A stretch of 64,000 nucleotides of DNA from Candidatus Riflebacteria bacterium HGW-Riflebacteria-2 (GCA_002839435.1 PGYA01000002.1:1-64000); one strand, 5' to 3'; positions 17,568-26,757 are shown, counted from the stretch's first letter. Made by a program: numbers and translations. The notes: generated by a model not told the origin, from the sequence alone.

Positions 17568-19352
17568 CTACTGACGAGTTTTAGCGGCGGCTGGATATTC
17601 TGAAGAACGAATTAATTTTCCAATTTTTTCGGCGAGATCGCTTATTGAAAAGGGCTTTTGCAGAAAATTCAAATTACTCCCGGTAAACCCTCGACTGATA
17701 AGAACTTCTGCCGGGTGACCAGACATGAACAGTGCTTTAATATCAGGATTCGTCTTTTGCACAATCTCAAGCACTTCGCAGCCATTCATTTCCGGCATGA
17801 TTACGTCAGATATCAGCAGGTTTATTTCCTGCTTGTGCTTCTCAGCCAGAGCAGTGGCGGCACTGACTGAGTTTGCCGTTAACACTCTGAAACCAAGTTT
17901 TTCGAGCATCATTTTTATCATGGGCAGAAGAGCAGCTTCGTCTTCGACTACCAGAATGGTCTCGCCGCTACCAGGAAGCATTTCCTGATGCTTTTCCCAC
18001 TGTTTGTCGATCACTGTGCCAATATATGCGGGCAGATATATTTTAAAGGTCGTTCCGACACCTGGTTCGCTGGCAACTATTATGAAGCCATTATTCTGTT
18101 TGACAATGCCCTCTACAGCTGCCAATCCGAGGCCGGTTCCCTGGCCAACTTCTCTGGTAGTAAAAAAGGGCTCAAAAATCTGCGCAAGAATCTCTCTTGT
18201 CATGCCACAACCGGTGTCGCTGACCTCGAGCATGACATATTTTCCTTCGCTATATCCGGCATTTTTTTTACAGAAAGCAGCATCGAAGGCAGCATTCTCT
18301 GTTGCGACAGTTATCTGGCCCTTGCCCACAATGGCAGCCCTGGCATTGTGACATAGATTGACCAGAATCTGATCTATCTGCACAGGATCCATTTTGGTGA
18401 GACTAAGATCAGCCTCAGGTCGCCAGACAAGCTCTATATCTTCACCAACAACCTGCCTCAACATTTTAGACATGCTTTCAACGCTCTGATTCAAATCTAT
18501 TACTACCGGAGATATCAGCTGTTTGCGGGCAATGGTAAGCAGCTGCCGGGTTATAGCGGCCGACAACTGAGCTGCAATCAGAATCTGTTCGAGAAAGATT
18601 CTGGCCGTCTGTGGCGAAACATCCTTGTTCAAAGCCAATTCGGCATAACCAATGATTACTGCCAGCTTGTTGTTATAGTCATGCGCCACCCCGCCGGCCA
18701 GCAGACCAATGGTTTCCATTTTCTGCGCCTGATAAAGCTGCTCTGCCAGTTTGCGATTGTCGGTAATATCAGAGATGACAACGCGACAATTCTGCTGATT
18801 GCTGCCAGGCGACTCTTTGCCTGCCAGATCAGGATTTGCGACAGAAGATTCAAGTCGAGCCCAGAAAACAGTGGAGTCAGAAGCCTGGTTTTTCCTTAGC
18901 ATGCGCAATTCACACTCTTGCGGCAGACCGTCAGCCAAAAGGTTTTTGCGATGATGGTAAAAAATATCCTGATCTTCACGATAAATACATTGAGAAAGCG
19001 GTTTGTTTTCCAGCTCATCAACTGGTATTCCAAACAATGACGCCGCGGTCTGATTGCTTTCAAGGACCAGGCCAGCTTCATCGAGGGTGAGATAGCCAAC
19101 CGGAGCCTGGTTGAACAGATCGAAATAACGGGCGCGCGAAACCTCGAGCTCTTTGCGAATGTTGCATAATTCTTCATTCTGCATCTCAAGCTCTATCTGA
19201 TGCACCGACAACTCATGTACAACCCTCTTCGCCTCTTCAGGTGAGAGCTTATCAAGATTATGCGACGCTTTGGCACCTTTTTTCAGTATTGATTCCTCGG
19301 CGCGCCGGCGCAGTTGCACAGCCCGCTCAGAACGCTTAACACTGCTGGTCAT
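17568..19352 (-). CDS. PAS hybrid sensor histidine kinase with C-terminal receiver
   Basis: A 594-residue cytoplasmic protein with no membrane segment; the ATG at 19352 follows GAGGT. An N-terminal coiled stretch carries the V-H-Q-I-E-L-E-M-Q-N-E-E-L module. A PAS domain follows (about 70-190, A-P-V-G-Y-L-T-L-D). The phosphoacceptor H-box lies near residue 222 (G-G-V-A-H-D-Y-N-N-K-L), of the H-D-[FY]-N-N kind. The HATPase has intact boxes (N-L-C-H-N-A-R, D-T-G-C-G-M, G-x-G-L-G-L-A). A C-terminal receiver has its acidic pair (V-E-D-E), phosphoacceptor Asp near 518 (L-I-S-D-V-I-M-P) and K-P. The N-terminal module is closely related to that of the kinase ending at 22769, so the two arose by duplication. 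Predicted role: sensing a soluble signal through PAS, with internal or downstream phosphotransfer. It appears monocistronic. Confidence 0.92.
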   Translation of the reverse strand: MTSSVKRSERAVQLRRRAEESILKKGAKASHNLDKLSPEEAKRVVHELSVHQIELEMQNEELCNIRKELEVSRARYFDLFNQAPVGYLTLDEAGLVLESNQTAASLFGIPVDELENKPLSQCIYREDQDIFYHHRKNLLADGLPQECELRMLRKNQASDSTVFWARLESSVANPDLAGKESPGSNQQNCRVVISDITDNRKLAEQLYQAQKMETIGLLAGGVAHDYNNKLAVIIGYAELALNKDVSPQTARIFLEQILIAAQLSAAITRQLLTIARKQLISPVVIDLNQSVESMSKMLRQVVGEDIELVWRPEADLSLTKMDPVQIDQILVNLCHNARAAIVGKGQITVATENAAFDAAFCKKNAGYSEGKYVMLEVSDTGCGMTREILAQIFEPFFTTREVGQGTGLGLAAVEGIVKQNNGFIIVASEPGVGTTFKIYLPAYIGTVIDKQWEKHQEMLPGSGETILVVEDEAALLPMIKMMLEKLGFRVLTANSVSAATALAEKHKQEINLLISDVIMPEMNGCEVLEIVQKTNPDIKALFMSGHPAEVLISRGFTGSNLNFLQKPFSISDLAEKIGKLIRSSEYPAAAKTRQ

Positions 19353-19542
19353 TGCTTACCTCAATTTTTCTGCCTCAGAAGACTCAGTTGCGACGACCTG
19401 TTCAGGCAGCCATCAGATAGCTCTCCGGGCAATATCAAATATAAACCTGACTGATCCACGGTGCTATCGAGATATACAATCATGAAAATAGTCTAAAACA
19501 ACCATTGCAAATCCCTCAGACAAACAGAATCAGTATTTAACT

Positions 19543-22128
19543 TCAGCTGTTGCGGGCATTCTTGCGCAGTTTAGACTCAAGCTGTTTGGCAACGGTGATA
19601 TCTGAACAGGTGATTACCACACCGTCAATAACGTTCTCAAGAGTGCGGTAGGGCATGATGCGAATCAAAAACCAGCGATTGTCACGTGTAGGAATCGGGT
19701 TCTCGCGAAAAATCAGAGTTCTGAGAACTTCGCGGACATCATCGGTAAAGCTCGGGTAATCGAGATCCATGTTGACATCAGTAATTGGGCGCCCGATGTC
19801 ACCAGGTATCAGCTTGAATATCTTTGCCACCTGCGGCGTAAAACGCCGTATTTTAAGCGCACTATCGAGGAAAAGGATAGCAATGTCGGTGCTGTCGAGC
19901 AGATTTTTCATGTCGTTGCTGGTCTGCGACAACTCCTCGACCTTGACCTGCAGCTCCTGATTAACCGTCTGCAACTCTTCGTTCAGAGATTGCATTTCCT
20001 CTTTCGACGTCGTCAGTTCTTCATTTGTAGACTGCAGCTCTTCATTGGTCGACTGTAGTTCTTCGTTAGTCGAGCGCAGTTCTTCCTGGGAGGTCTGCAT
20101 CTCTTCGCGCGACGACTGTATCTCCTGACGCAACTGCTCTATCTCTTTAGTAAGCTCAGCAGCGCGGGCAGAGGGTGCGCTTGCACGCCGACCCGAACGG
20201 GAAGGCGTTAAGACTGCCGATGGCACAACATCCTTAAAGACCAGAAGGAAAAGACCACGCAACGCTTCTGGCTCTGAAACCGGCACAACTTCGATATCTA
20301 CAGCGTGATTTTCACTGTTGCCGCCAACAACCAGGTTTTTTACACTAACCGGTTGTCCACTGCGGACCGCTTTCTGAAAAGCACCAACCATTTCGTAGCG
20401 CAGACCTTCACGGGCCATCGCGAAAATGCTCCAGTTTGCTTTTCCGGCAGCGGGTTCGAGAAATCTACCGGTTCTACCGTTGATAAAAACGATATCGCCC
20501 TTGTCGTTGGTCAGAACCGCAGGTGGCGAGAACTTTTGCAACAGCAGCTTTTCAGCGAGTTCCTGAAAATTGCCACCAGCAGCGCCGGCCACTGGCGCTG
20601 CCTTTGAGGAATCCCGCGCCGATGAGAAAGCCGACGGGAAATCGACTGGCCGTTGATCCATACTTGCCTCATGTCGTCGGTACAGGCGTGCCTTGGCATC
20701 AATAGCTCGAAACAAATGAGTAAAACTGCCGATAGACTCTGAATTCCCCAGCAGCAGACAGCCGCCGGGGTTTATGCTGTAGTGAAACAGCGGCATAAGT
20801 TTTCTTTGCAGTTCGGGTGCCAGGTAAATCAGCAGGTTTCGACAACTCAGCAGGTCAAGCTTGGTGAAAGGAGGATCCATGATGCAGTTTTGCGGAGCAA
20901 AAATCACCATTTCGCGAATTGTCTTGGCAATCTGATAGCCGTTGTCGGTTTTAACGAAAAAACGTTCCAGACGTTCGGGCGAGACGTCGGCAGCGATGTT
21001 TTCGCTGAACATACCGGAGCGCGCCTTATCGATGGCATCAGCGTCGAGATCGGTGGCGAAAATCTGCAACCGGCAGTTTTTAGCTGTCTTCATCGCATCT
21101 ACTGCTTCTTTAAAAACTATTGCCAGCGAATAAGCTTCCTCACCGGTGGCACATCCCGGAACCCAGGCACGCAGTGATTTTTCTGGCGCGCGACCAGAAA
21201 TGAGTTCAGGAATCACCTCATTTTTCAATTTGTCCCAGATATGAGCATCTCTGAAGAAGCTGGTGACGCCGATCAGCAGTTCTTTGAAAAGCAGCTTCCC
21301 TTCCTGGGGATTCTCGCGTAAAAACTTTACGTAATCGGAAATTCCCTTGATGAGGTGAATTCCCATACGCCGCTCGATCCGGCGCGACATCGTGTTCTGC
21401 TTATAGAGAGAAAAATCGTGTCCAGTCTGCGCCCTGAGAATCAATGCCACTTTTTCGACCTCGCCCCGGACTTTCCCCGCATCAGATGGGGACAGCAGGG
21501 GGGCATGCTGTTTATAGGCAATTATCTTCACCGGGAGATCTTCGGGAGGTGCCACCACATCGGCCAGCCCTGCATCGATAGCGCTGCGCGGCATACCATC
21601 GAATTTTGCCGAATCAGGCGATTGAACGAAAACAACCCCGGCATTTTCCTTGATCTCCTGCAGGCCATGCGTGCCATCAGAGCCCATTCCAGAAAGGACG
21701 ACGCCAATACTGCGTTCCTGCTGATCCTGCGCTACCGATCTAAAGAAGAAGTCGATTGGCAGACGAAGTCCGTGTGCCGCAGCCGGTTCAAACAGATACA
21801 GCATCCCATTCAAAAGAGACATATCGCGGTTGGGCGGAATCACGTAAACGTGATCAGGCAAAACTTTTAGTCGGTCAGTAACCTGCTTTACCGGCATGGA
21901 AGTCGCGCGCTGCAGAAGTTCAGGCAAAAGGCCCTGACGGTTCGGATCAAGATGCTGAACCACGACAAACGCCATTCCGCTGTTCACCGGCACCGAGCGC
22001 AGAAAAATATCGAGCGCCTCCAGACCACCGGCTGAGGCGCCAATCGCCACAATCGGAAACTTCGTGCAAGCACCTGCCGATACTATTTTTTTAGAACGCA
22101 CCGGCGCTGGGACGACCTTTTTTGGCAT
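19543..22128 (-). CDS. CheB-CheR-PAS fusion protein
   Basis: An 861-residue soluble protein. A CheB methylesterase domain (about 20-205) keeps the catalytic triad motifs: G-A-S-A-G-G (Ser), V-Q-H-L-D-P-N (His) and G-M-G-S-D-G-T (Asp). The CheR N-terminal region is near 215-275. The CheR SAM-binding methyltransferase (about 280-480) has W-V-P-G-C-A-T-G-E-E-A-Y-S and F-A-T-D-L-D. A long coiled coil follows (about 650-745) with repeated T-N-E-E-L-Q-S heptads, then one PAS domain to the end. Many relatives continue into a histidine kinase; this one stops after PAS. Its ATG overlaps the stop of the NarL-type regulator (TGATG), so it is the last gene of a coupled three-gene operon. No chemoreceptor or CheA is in the window, so its methylation target is unknown. 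Confidence 0.93.
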   Translation of the reverse strand: MPKKVVPAPVRSKKIVSAGACTKFPIVAIGASAGGLEALDIFLRSVPVNSGMAFVVVQHLDPNRQGLLPELLQRATSMPVKQVTDRLKVLPDHVYVIPPNRDMSLLNGMLYLFEPAAAHGLRLPIDFFFRSVAQDQQERSIGVVLSGMGSDGTHGLQEIKENAGVVFVQSPDSAKFDGMPRSAIDAGLADVVAPPEDLPVKIIAYKQHAPLLSPSDAGKVRGEVEKVALILRAQTGHDFSLYKQNTMSRRIERRMGIHLIKGISDYVKFLRENPQEGKLLFKELLIGVTSFFRDAHIWDKLKNEVIPELISGRAPEKSLRAWVPGCATGEEAYSLAIVFKEAVDAMKTAKNCRLQIFATDLDADAIDKARSGMFSENIAADVSPERLERFFVKTDNGYQIAKTIREMVIFAPQNCIMDPPFTKLDLLSCRNLLIYLAPELQRKLMPLFHYSINPGGCLLLGNSESIGSFTHLFRAIDAKARLYRRHEASMDQRPVDFPSAFSSARDSSKAAPVAGAAGGNFQELAEKLLLQKFSPPAVLTNDKGDIVFINGRTGRFLEPAAGKANWSIFAMAREGLRYEMVGAFQKAVRSGQPVSVKNLVVGGNSENHAVDIEVVPVSEPEALRGLFLLVFKDVVPSAVLTPSRSGRRASAPSARAAELTKEIEQLRQEIQSSREEMQTSQEELRSTNEELQSTNEELQSTNEELTTSKEEMQSLNEELQTVNQELQVKVEELSQTSNDMKNLLDSTDIAILFLDSALKIRRFTPQVAKIFKLIPGDIGRPITDVNMDLDYPSFTDDVREVLRTLIFRENPIPTRDNRWFLIRIMPYRTLENVIDGVVITCSDITVAKQLESKLRKNARNS

Positions 22129-22772
22129 CAGATCAACCCTTTCTGAATGGCGAACTGAACCAGAGACGCGACATTCTTTGAGCCCAATTTTTCCGAAAGA
22201 TTGGCGCGATGATTTTCGACCGTATGAATACTGATTTCCAGATCAAGTGCAACTTCTTTATTGGTCATTCCCCTGGCAATCATGGCGAGAATCTGCTTCT
22301 CTCTTTTGGTCAGAACCTCTATGGACTGAAGATTTACGCTGTCCATGTTGTGAAGTTGCCGCTCAGCCAGCAGATTATTGACGGATGGAGCAATATACAT
22401 TTTGCCGCTCAAGATTTTCTGTATAGCCCGGCACAATTCTTCGCCGGCATCCTCTTTTGACATATATCCTGCGGCCCCGAGGCTTCTGGCTTTTTCGAAA
22501 TGAGAAAAATCGTTCAACATAGAAAGCATGAGCACTTTGATGTGAGGAAAATGCTTTGATATCTCTTTGAGAGCTGCCAGACCATCCATATCAGGCATGG
22601 CAATATCCAGAACGACCAGGTCACAGCTGATCTTTTTGAGCATTGCCAGAAGATCAACTCCGTTACTGGCTTCACCAACGACTTTCCATTCTGGATACTT
22701 TTCAATAACTGCTTTAAGGCCTTCACGAAGAAGGCTGTGATCGTCGGCCAGAATAATTTTACATTCCTTCAT
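22128..22772 (-). CDS. NarL/FixJ-family response regulator (receiver + LuxR HTH)
   Basis: A 214-residue regulator of canonical length. The receiver has D10/D11, phosphoacceptor D56 (V-L-D-I-A-M-P-D-M-D-G), S84 and K106. The C-terminal LuxR-type HTH (about 148-212) starts L-T-K-R-E-K-Q-I-L and includes G-M-T-N-K-E-V-A and S-I-H-T-V-E-N-H. It should be phosphorylated by the HisKA_3 kinase encoded directly upstream, whose stop overlaps its ATG (ATGA). It in turn overlaps the CheB-CheR gene. It is probably a DNA-binding transcription factor; target genes are unknown. Confidence 0.94.
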   Translation of the reverse strand: MKECKIILADDHSLLREGLKAVIEKYPEWKVVGEASNGVDLLAMLKKISCDLVVLDIAMPDMDGLAALKEISKHFPHIKVLMLSMLNDFSHFEKARSLGAAGYMSKEDAGEELCRAIQKILSGKMYIAPSVNNLLAERQLHNMDSVNLQSIEVLTKREKQILAMIARGMTNKEVALDLEISIHTVENHRANLSEKLGSKNVASLVQFAIQKGLI

Positions 22773-24601
22773 ACCAGTTTTTTCTCCTTGATCGGTAATG
22801 TAACCTTGAGTAGAGTGCCTTTTCCCGGACTAGATTCGATGATCAATTTACCATGAATAAGTCCCGCCTGCTGTTTCATCAGAGCCAGGCCAAGCCCCCT
22901 GGCTGAAGATGCCAGAGAAGGATCAAACCCTGCGCCGTTATCACGAACAGTAAGAGTGAACACCGTCTTTTTTACAATGACATTGACCCGCACCCGGGTC
23001 GCCTTTGAGTGTTTCTGGATATTCTGAAGTGCTTCCTGAAGAATGCGATAAATAATGATGTCCTTCTCTTTGAAGCTTGTCTGTTCCACGTCATTATGAA
23101 AAAATCGAACCTGCAACTGCTCTGACATCACTGACTCAACCAGTTCTTTGATTGCCGGGATCAGACCCACATATTTCAAACCCGGCGGTGAGAGCTTATG
23201 TGCCAGAGTTCTCGTATCGCTGATGATCTTGTCGAGTTGCGCCCTGATTTTGTCGAAAACGGTCCGCATCAGCAGGTTCTCTTCAGGTAAAGCGGCAGAT
23301 GTGACAACCGTAAAAAGCTTTAAGGCAATGAGAGCCTGGCCAAACTCAGCATGCAGCACCTGCGAGATCCGGCTTCTTTCTTCTTCCTGAGCGACGATTA
23401 TTCGCCGTGGCAAATCCTGCAGCGAAGCAAACAAAAGGTTGTGACTGGTAATGTCTCTCTCGGTTGTTGCGATGGCAACAATTTTTCCATCCTGGATCAT
23501 CCGGGTGAACTTCAGGCAGACATCGAGAACACTGCCATCTCTGGCGATACGTTTGGTTTCGAACGGCTTGACCAGAACACCGGCGCTGATTTCGCTGAGC
23601 AGATGACTTGTCTGGTGTTTGAGGCGGGCAGGAACCAGGTCGAATACCGACATTTTTACGGCTTCTTCGGCCGGGTAACCATACATCTTTTCTGCCATCT
23701 GGTTCCAGGCCTTGATGTTGCCCTGCAAATCCATTAAACAAACAGCATCGTTCGAATCATCGATAACCGTAATCAATCGTTGCCGGTAAGTGTTCTCATC
23801 GACCAGAAAGCCGACGCTCTGCAAATCCCCCTGGCGGGCTGCCTCGAATGGATGTGCCGCCAGGTTCTCTGCCTGGCACAGTTCGCCGATCTTGACCCCA
23901 CGACTTCTCGCCGCGCGGTTCGCAACAATTACTTTTCGATCACTGTCGACAAGAACTGCCGATTGTGGCAGCAGGTTCAGAAGCATCTCATTGCGATCGG
24001 CACTCTCTTTGAGGGCTAATGCATTCAGTTTGCTTTCGTTTATATTGCTGAAAGAAATCCGAATCTCGCTGCGTCTGCTTTCTTCGTTGCAGATAGCCAC
24101 GCTCTCAAGAAGGGCAAAAAAGGGCTTTTCACCACATTTTTTGAGTCTCAGCTCACATGCTTCATGAACTTTACTTTTGCGCACCTTCGCAAGATAGAAA
24201 TACAAAATATCCTGGAATTCCGGATCAACAAAATCGGTAAACTTGCGATGCAATATGTGTGACTTCTCGACACCAAGAAGCTTGGCGGCGGTCAAGTTCG
24301 CTTCGACGATTTTTTCACTTTCACCGAGAGTAAGATAGCCAACCGGTGCGAACTCATACAGATCGATGTACTTTGCCTGAATCCGTTCCGCATTGGCACG
24401 AGCCAGACGCAGATCTTCGTTCTGCATTTCCAGCTCGATCTGGTGAATATGCAGCTCTTCGATGAGCCTTTCTGGTGACATCGCTGAAGCTTCGACCATC
24501 GGCTCAGGATTATTTTTTAGAAACTTCTCGACACGGCTGCGCATTGAATTTGCTTCCGCAAGTTTCTTGTTCACCACTTTCCCCCCCACTTTTCCCGACA
24601 T
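22769..24601 (-). CDS. Multi-PAS sensor histidine kinase, NarX/HisKA_3 type
   Basis: About 610 residues from the preferred ATG at 24601, where domain-like sequence begins and GATGAG lies upstream. The frame stays open 62 codons further but that part looks non-coding. Order: N-terminal I-H-Q-I-E-L-E-M-Q-N-E-D-L module, PAS (A-P-V-G-Y-L-T-L), a second weaker PAS-like region (L-P-Q-S-A-V-L-V-D), a third PAS (V-C-L-M-D-L-Q-G-N), then HisKA_3 and HATPase. The H-box reads E-E-E-R-S-R-I-S-Q-V-L-H-A-E-F-G-Q: the His is present but the usual acidic residue right after it is Ala. The HATPase N-box is L-Q-E-A-L-Q-N-I-Q-K-H and the glycine motifs R-D-N-G-A-G-F and G-L-G-L are intact. No transmembrane helix is visible, so sensing is cytoplasmic. 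It overlaps the NarL-type regulator by four bases and is its likely partner. Confidence 0.9.
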   Translation of the reverse strand: MSGKVGGKVVNKKLAEANSMRSRVEKFLKNNPEPMVEASAMSPERLIEELHIHQIELEMQNEDLRLARANAERIQAKYIDLYEFAPVGYLTLGESEKIVEANLTAAKLLGVEKSHILHRKFTDFVDPEFQDILYFYLAKVRKSKVHEACELRLKKCGEKPFFALLESVAICNEESRRSEIRISFSNINESKLNALALKESADRNEMLLNLLPQSAVLVDSDRKVIVANRAARSRGVKIGELCQAENLAAHPFEAARQGDLQSVGFLVDENTYRQRLITVIDDSNDAVCLMDLQGNIKAWNQMAEKMYGYPAEEAVKMSVFDLVPARLKHQTSHLLSEISAGVLVKPFETKRIARDGSVLDVCLKFTRMIQDGKIVAIATTERDITSHNLLFASLQDLPRRIIVAQEEERSRISQVLHAEFGQALIALKLFTVVTSAALPEENLLMRTVFDKIRAQLDKIISDTRTLAHKLSPPGLKYVGLIPAIKELVESVMSEQLQVRFFHNDVEQTSFKEKDIIIYRILQEALQNIQKHSKATRVRVNVIVKKTVFTLTVRDNGAGFDPSLASSARGLGLALMKQQAGLIHGKLIIESSPGKGTLLKVTLPIKEKKLV

Positions 24602-24793
24602 GTCTGACTCATCTCGAGCAGTCGGCAAAGTTTTTGAGTTCAAATATTTACCATGAATAAAAGGGTGATTTCTCTGGCCTACATCTTGATCTAATTTACC
24701 GTTACAGGCCAGCACTGATACTTTAGCAGATTGCAGGTACATACTATCACAGCTAACCACAAACCGGTTAGCAAATTCCTGTTTCAACTGTTT
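24602..24793. other. Gene-free stretch upstream of the kinase operon
   Basis: Between the preferred kinase start and the MITE-like element the minus strand remains open, but the translation shows no domain, compositional or coupling evidence. It probably holds the operon promoter and leader. No convincing -35/-10 pair was found. Confidence 0.4.
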
Positions 24794-24799
24794 AATAGT

Positions 24800-25091
24800 C
24801 CACTGTCACATAAGAGTTTAAGAATTTGATACTTGGTATAACGCTTATTCGGGCTCTCGGCAGGATCCCAACGCTACAACTCTCACCAGGCGAGAGAATT
24901 ATTGGCGAGCTATGGCTCTGCGTCAACGCTGCCTGGCTCGGCAGAGCTGCTCTATCCTGCGCAGCTCTGCATAAGCACATCCTTGTGCATTAAAGTTTTC
25001 GCTTTTGGGATGCCTGCCTGCGCCCTTTTGATGGTCTTTTAACATGTCTACTTATATTCAAAACAATTCTGCAATTCAAATGTGACAGAGG
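24800..25091. mobile_element. MITE-like structured element, copy 1
   Basis: A 292-bp element bounded by inverted ends (CCACTGTCACAT at the left; the right end reads CCTCTGTCACAT on the other strand). It is flanked by direct repeats AATAGT at 24794-24799 and 25092-25097, a likely target-site duplication. It encodes no protein. It matches copy 2 at 29795-30037 in ends, in a core containing CTGCGTCAA and TGCCTGGCTCG, and in predicted folding. The arms 24851-24872 and 25005-25025 pair; a small hairpin at 24880-24896 has loop ACCAGGC, which is complementary to GCCTGG at 24931-24936. A copy-specific hairpin with a 10-bp GCAGAGCTGC stem is inserted in the right half. Confidence 0.8.
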
Positions 25092-25216
25092 AATAGTCTG
25101 AATTCATCATTTTTATGAACATTTAAGAGGATTTTCCTGATCACAAAACAACAGTATTATTTAATCACCACCAGAGAAAAGCGCCAAAAACGCAAGGGTG
25201 AGAAGGAGAAAAGCAA

Positions 25217-25543
25217 ATGAGTATCAAAGGCTTGTTTATTTTGGGATTTTGCGCAATTGCTATCGTGGGAGTTTTCGTTCTAACCGGCTGTTGCAACAAG
25301 GGCGGCACGGAAGTGAACCCGGCGGCAGGGCCTGCTGAGAAGGCAGGTGCCACCCTGGACAAAGCCGTAGAAAAAACGGGCGACGAGGCCAGAAGACTAG
25401 CCGAAAAAGCCAGTAAGGAAGCCAAAGAGACTGCCGACAAGGCGATCGACAAAACCGGCGAGATACTCGAGAAAGCTGGAAACGGACTGGCCAAGGCCGG
25501 GGCCGATCTGCAGGAAAGCCAGCCCAAGGAGACAAATCCATGA
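25217..25543 (+). CDS. Small helical (LEA-like) lipoprotein
   Basis: A 108-residue protein with AAGGAGAAAAGCAA before the ATG. The N-terminal hydrophobic signal ends in a lipobox L-T-G-C (Cys at about 25), so lipidation and envelope anchoring are expected. The mature part, about 38-100, is a charged amphipathic helix with 11-residue-like periodicity (A-x-K-A-x-E-K-x-G-D/E patterns), resembling LEA/apolipoprotein-like or YtxH-type stress proteins. It is the first gene of a likely three-gene operon with a glycogen-binding-domain protein and a BON protein. A stress or desiccation-protective role is inferred from composition and company only. Confidence 0.75.
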   Translation: MSIKGLFILGFCAIAIVGVFVLTGCCNKGGTEVNPAAGPAEKAGATLDKAVEKTGDEARRLAEKASKEAKETADKAIDKTGEILEKAGNGLAKAGADLQESQPKETNP

Positions 25544-25602
25544 CAGGAAATTGCCACATTCGTTGGACGCATGTGGAGCAAATAAAAAAAGGAGTTGAAA
25601 TA

Positions 25603-25980
25603 ATGTCGAAAGAGGACAAAAAAGAAAAAAAACGAGTAAATTTCTGGATCGCGGCGGCACCGGGCAGCCAGGTTTCTGTTGCTGGAACTTTTAATAACTG
25701 GGATCCGAAAGCGAATCCGATGAAGGATCAATCCGGCAAAGGTTATTACAAAACGGACATGCTTGTCCCCGCGGGAAAGCATGAATACAAATTTGTGGTC
25801 AACGGCGTCTGGGCGACTGATCCATCTTGCCCGCACCGCGTGCCAGACCCGTTCGGTTCTGAGAATTGCGTCCTTCAGATCGCAAAAACTGAATTCAAAG
25901 TGTCTGAAACGACTCGTCCCGGGAAGCTTCCCGGCAAACTCGAAAAATCAAAGGATGTAGAATTATGCAGAAAAAAGTGA
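25603..25980 (+). CDS. Glycogen-binding (CBM48/AMPK-type) domain protein
   Basis: A 125-residue cytoplasmic protein. The start at 25603 follows AAAAAGGAGTTGAAATA; a longer frame from 25540 would bury that ribosome site. About residues 10-95 form a single AMPK-type carbohydrate-binding module (V-S-V-A-G-T-F-N-N-W-D-P, then G-K-H-E-Y-K-F-V-V-N-G-V-W-A-T-D-P), with the family's conserved tryptophans and N-N-W. No catalytic domain is attached. Such stand-alone modules bind alpha-glucans or act as adaptors. A short Lys-rich tail ends the protein. Its last 16 bases overlap the start of the BON-domain gene. Confidence 0.88.
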   Translation: MSKEDKKEKKRVNFWIAAAPGSQVSVAGTFNNWDPKANPMKDQSGKGYYKTDMLVPAGKHEYKFVVNGVWATDPSCPHRVPDPFGSENCVLQIAKTEFKVSETTRPGKLPGKLEKSKDVELCRKK

Positions 25981-26744
25981 ATCGTTCGACGGCCAGTGCC
26001 ACAGCCAGAGAGCCCTCTAGTAATCTCGTCGCCAAACCCAGCTCCGCCGAAATCGACAAAAAAATCGTGTCGTATTTCAAAAATTCCTATGTTTACAACA
26101 CTTTTCTCATCTCTGATTCAGTTGAAGTTGCTGCCAAAGACGGTATTGTGACTTTAACTGGAACTGTGGAAGATGAATCCCATAAGATATTGGCTCAGGA
26201 AACCATTTCGAGATTGCAGGGAGTTGTTCGCGTCGACAATCAGCTGGCGACACCTTCTGAAACAGCAGCCGAAAATGCTGATAAATGGATCGCACGCAAG
26301 GTAAAACTCACCCTCATCTTTCACTTTCACGTCAGCGCCATTGCTACCACTGTTGAGGTAAAGGATCGCGTGGTGACACTGAAGGGCGAGGCAACGAGCA
26401 TTGCTCAAAAAGAGTTGACGGCGGAATATGCCGGCGACATTGAAGGTGTAAAAGAGGTCATCAATGAAATGACGCTGGCGGAAACCCCGCAGACAGCAAA
26501 ACGCACTGCTGAAGAGAGAATTGATGATGCTTCGATCTTCGCACAGGTTTACGCAGCCTTGTTGACCCATCGCTCAACCAGCGCCATGAAAGTCACGGTA
26601 GAAACAAGAGAAGGCCTGGTTTCTCTGACCGGGATTGTCAAAAACCCAGCCGAAAAGGCTCTGGTCACCAAAATAGTATCAGATATCCATGGTGTTAAAG
26701 CCGTGAGTAACCAGATGACGATCGAAGAACCGAGAACGATCTAA
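25965..26744 (+). CDS. Triple BON-domain protein
   Basis: A 259-residue protein with three BON domains at roughly 28-100, 105-172 and 180-256. Each carries a V-x-x-x-x-G-x-V-x-L-x-G-x-V/A core (for example D-G-I-V-T-L-T-G-T-V, D-R-V-V-T-L-K-G-E-A, E-G-L-V-S-L-T-G-I-V) and ends in G-V-x-x-V-x-N/D. OsmY, the best-known relative, is a periplasmic osmotic-stress protein with two BON domains. This one has three and no signal peptide, so it may be cytoplasmic unless its start is wrong. AAGGAT sits eight bases upstream. It is translationally coupled to the CBM48 gene and followed by a strong terminator. Confidence 0.88.
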   Translation: MQKKVNRSTASATAREPSSNLVAKPSSAEIDKKIVSYFKNSYVYNTFLISDSVEVAAKDGIVTLTGTVEDESHKILAQETISRLQGVVRVDNQLATPSETAAENADKWIARKVKLTLIFHFHVSAIATTVEVKDRVVTLKGEATSIAQKELTAEYAGDIEGVKEVINEMTLAETPQTAKRTAEERIDDASIFAQVYAALLTHRSTSAMKVTVETREGLVSLTGIVKNPAEKALVTKIVSDIHGVKAVSNQMTIEEPRTI

Positions 26745-26757
26745 CGACCTGATTTTC

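Noticed and set aside
19543..22128. Complete hybrid CheB-CheR-histidine kinase
   Set aside because: After the PAS domain the protein ends; no H-box or HATPase is present downstream in frame.
24602..24787. Extended N-terminus of the kinase ending at 22769
   Set aside because: The 62 extra residues show no domain and the internal ATG fits better; they were left out of the gene.
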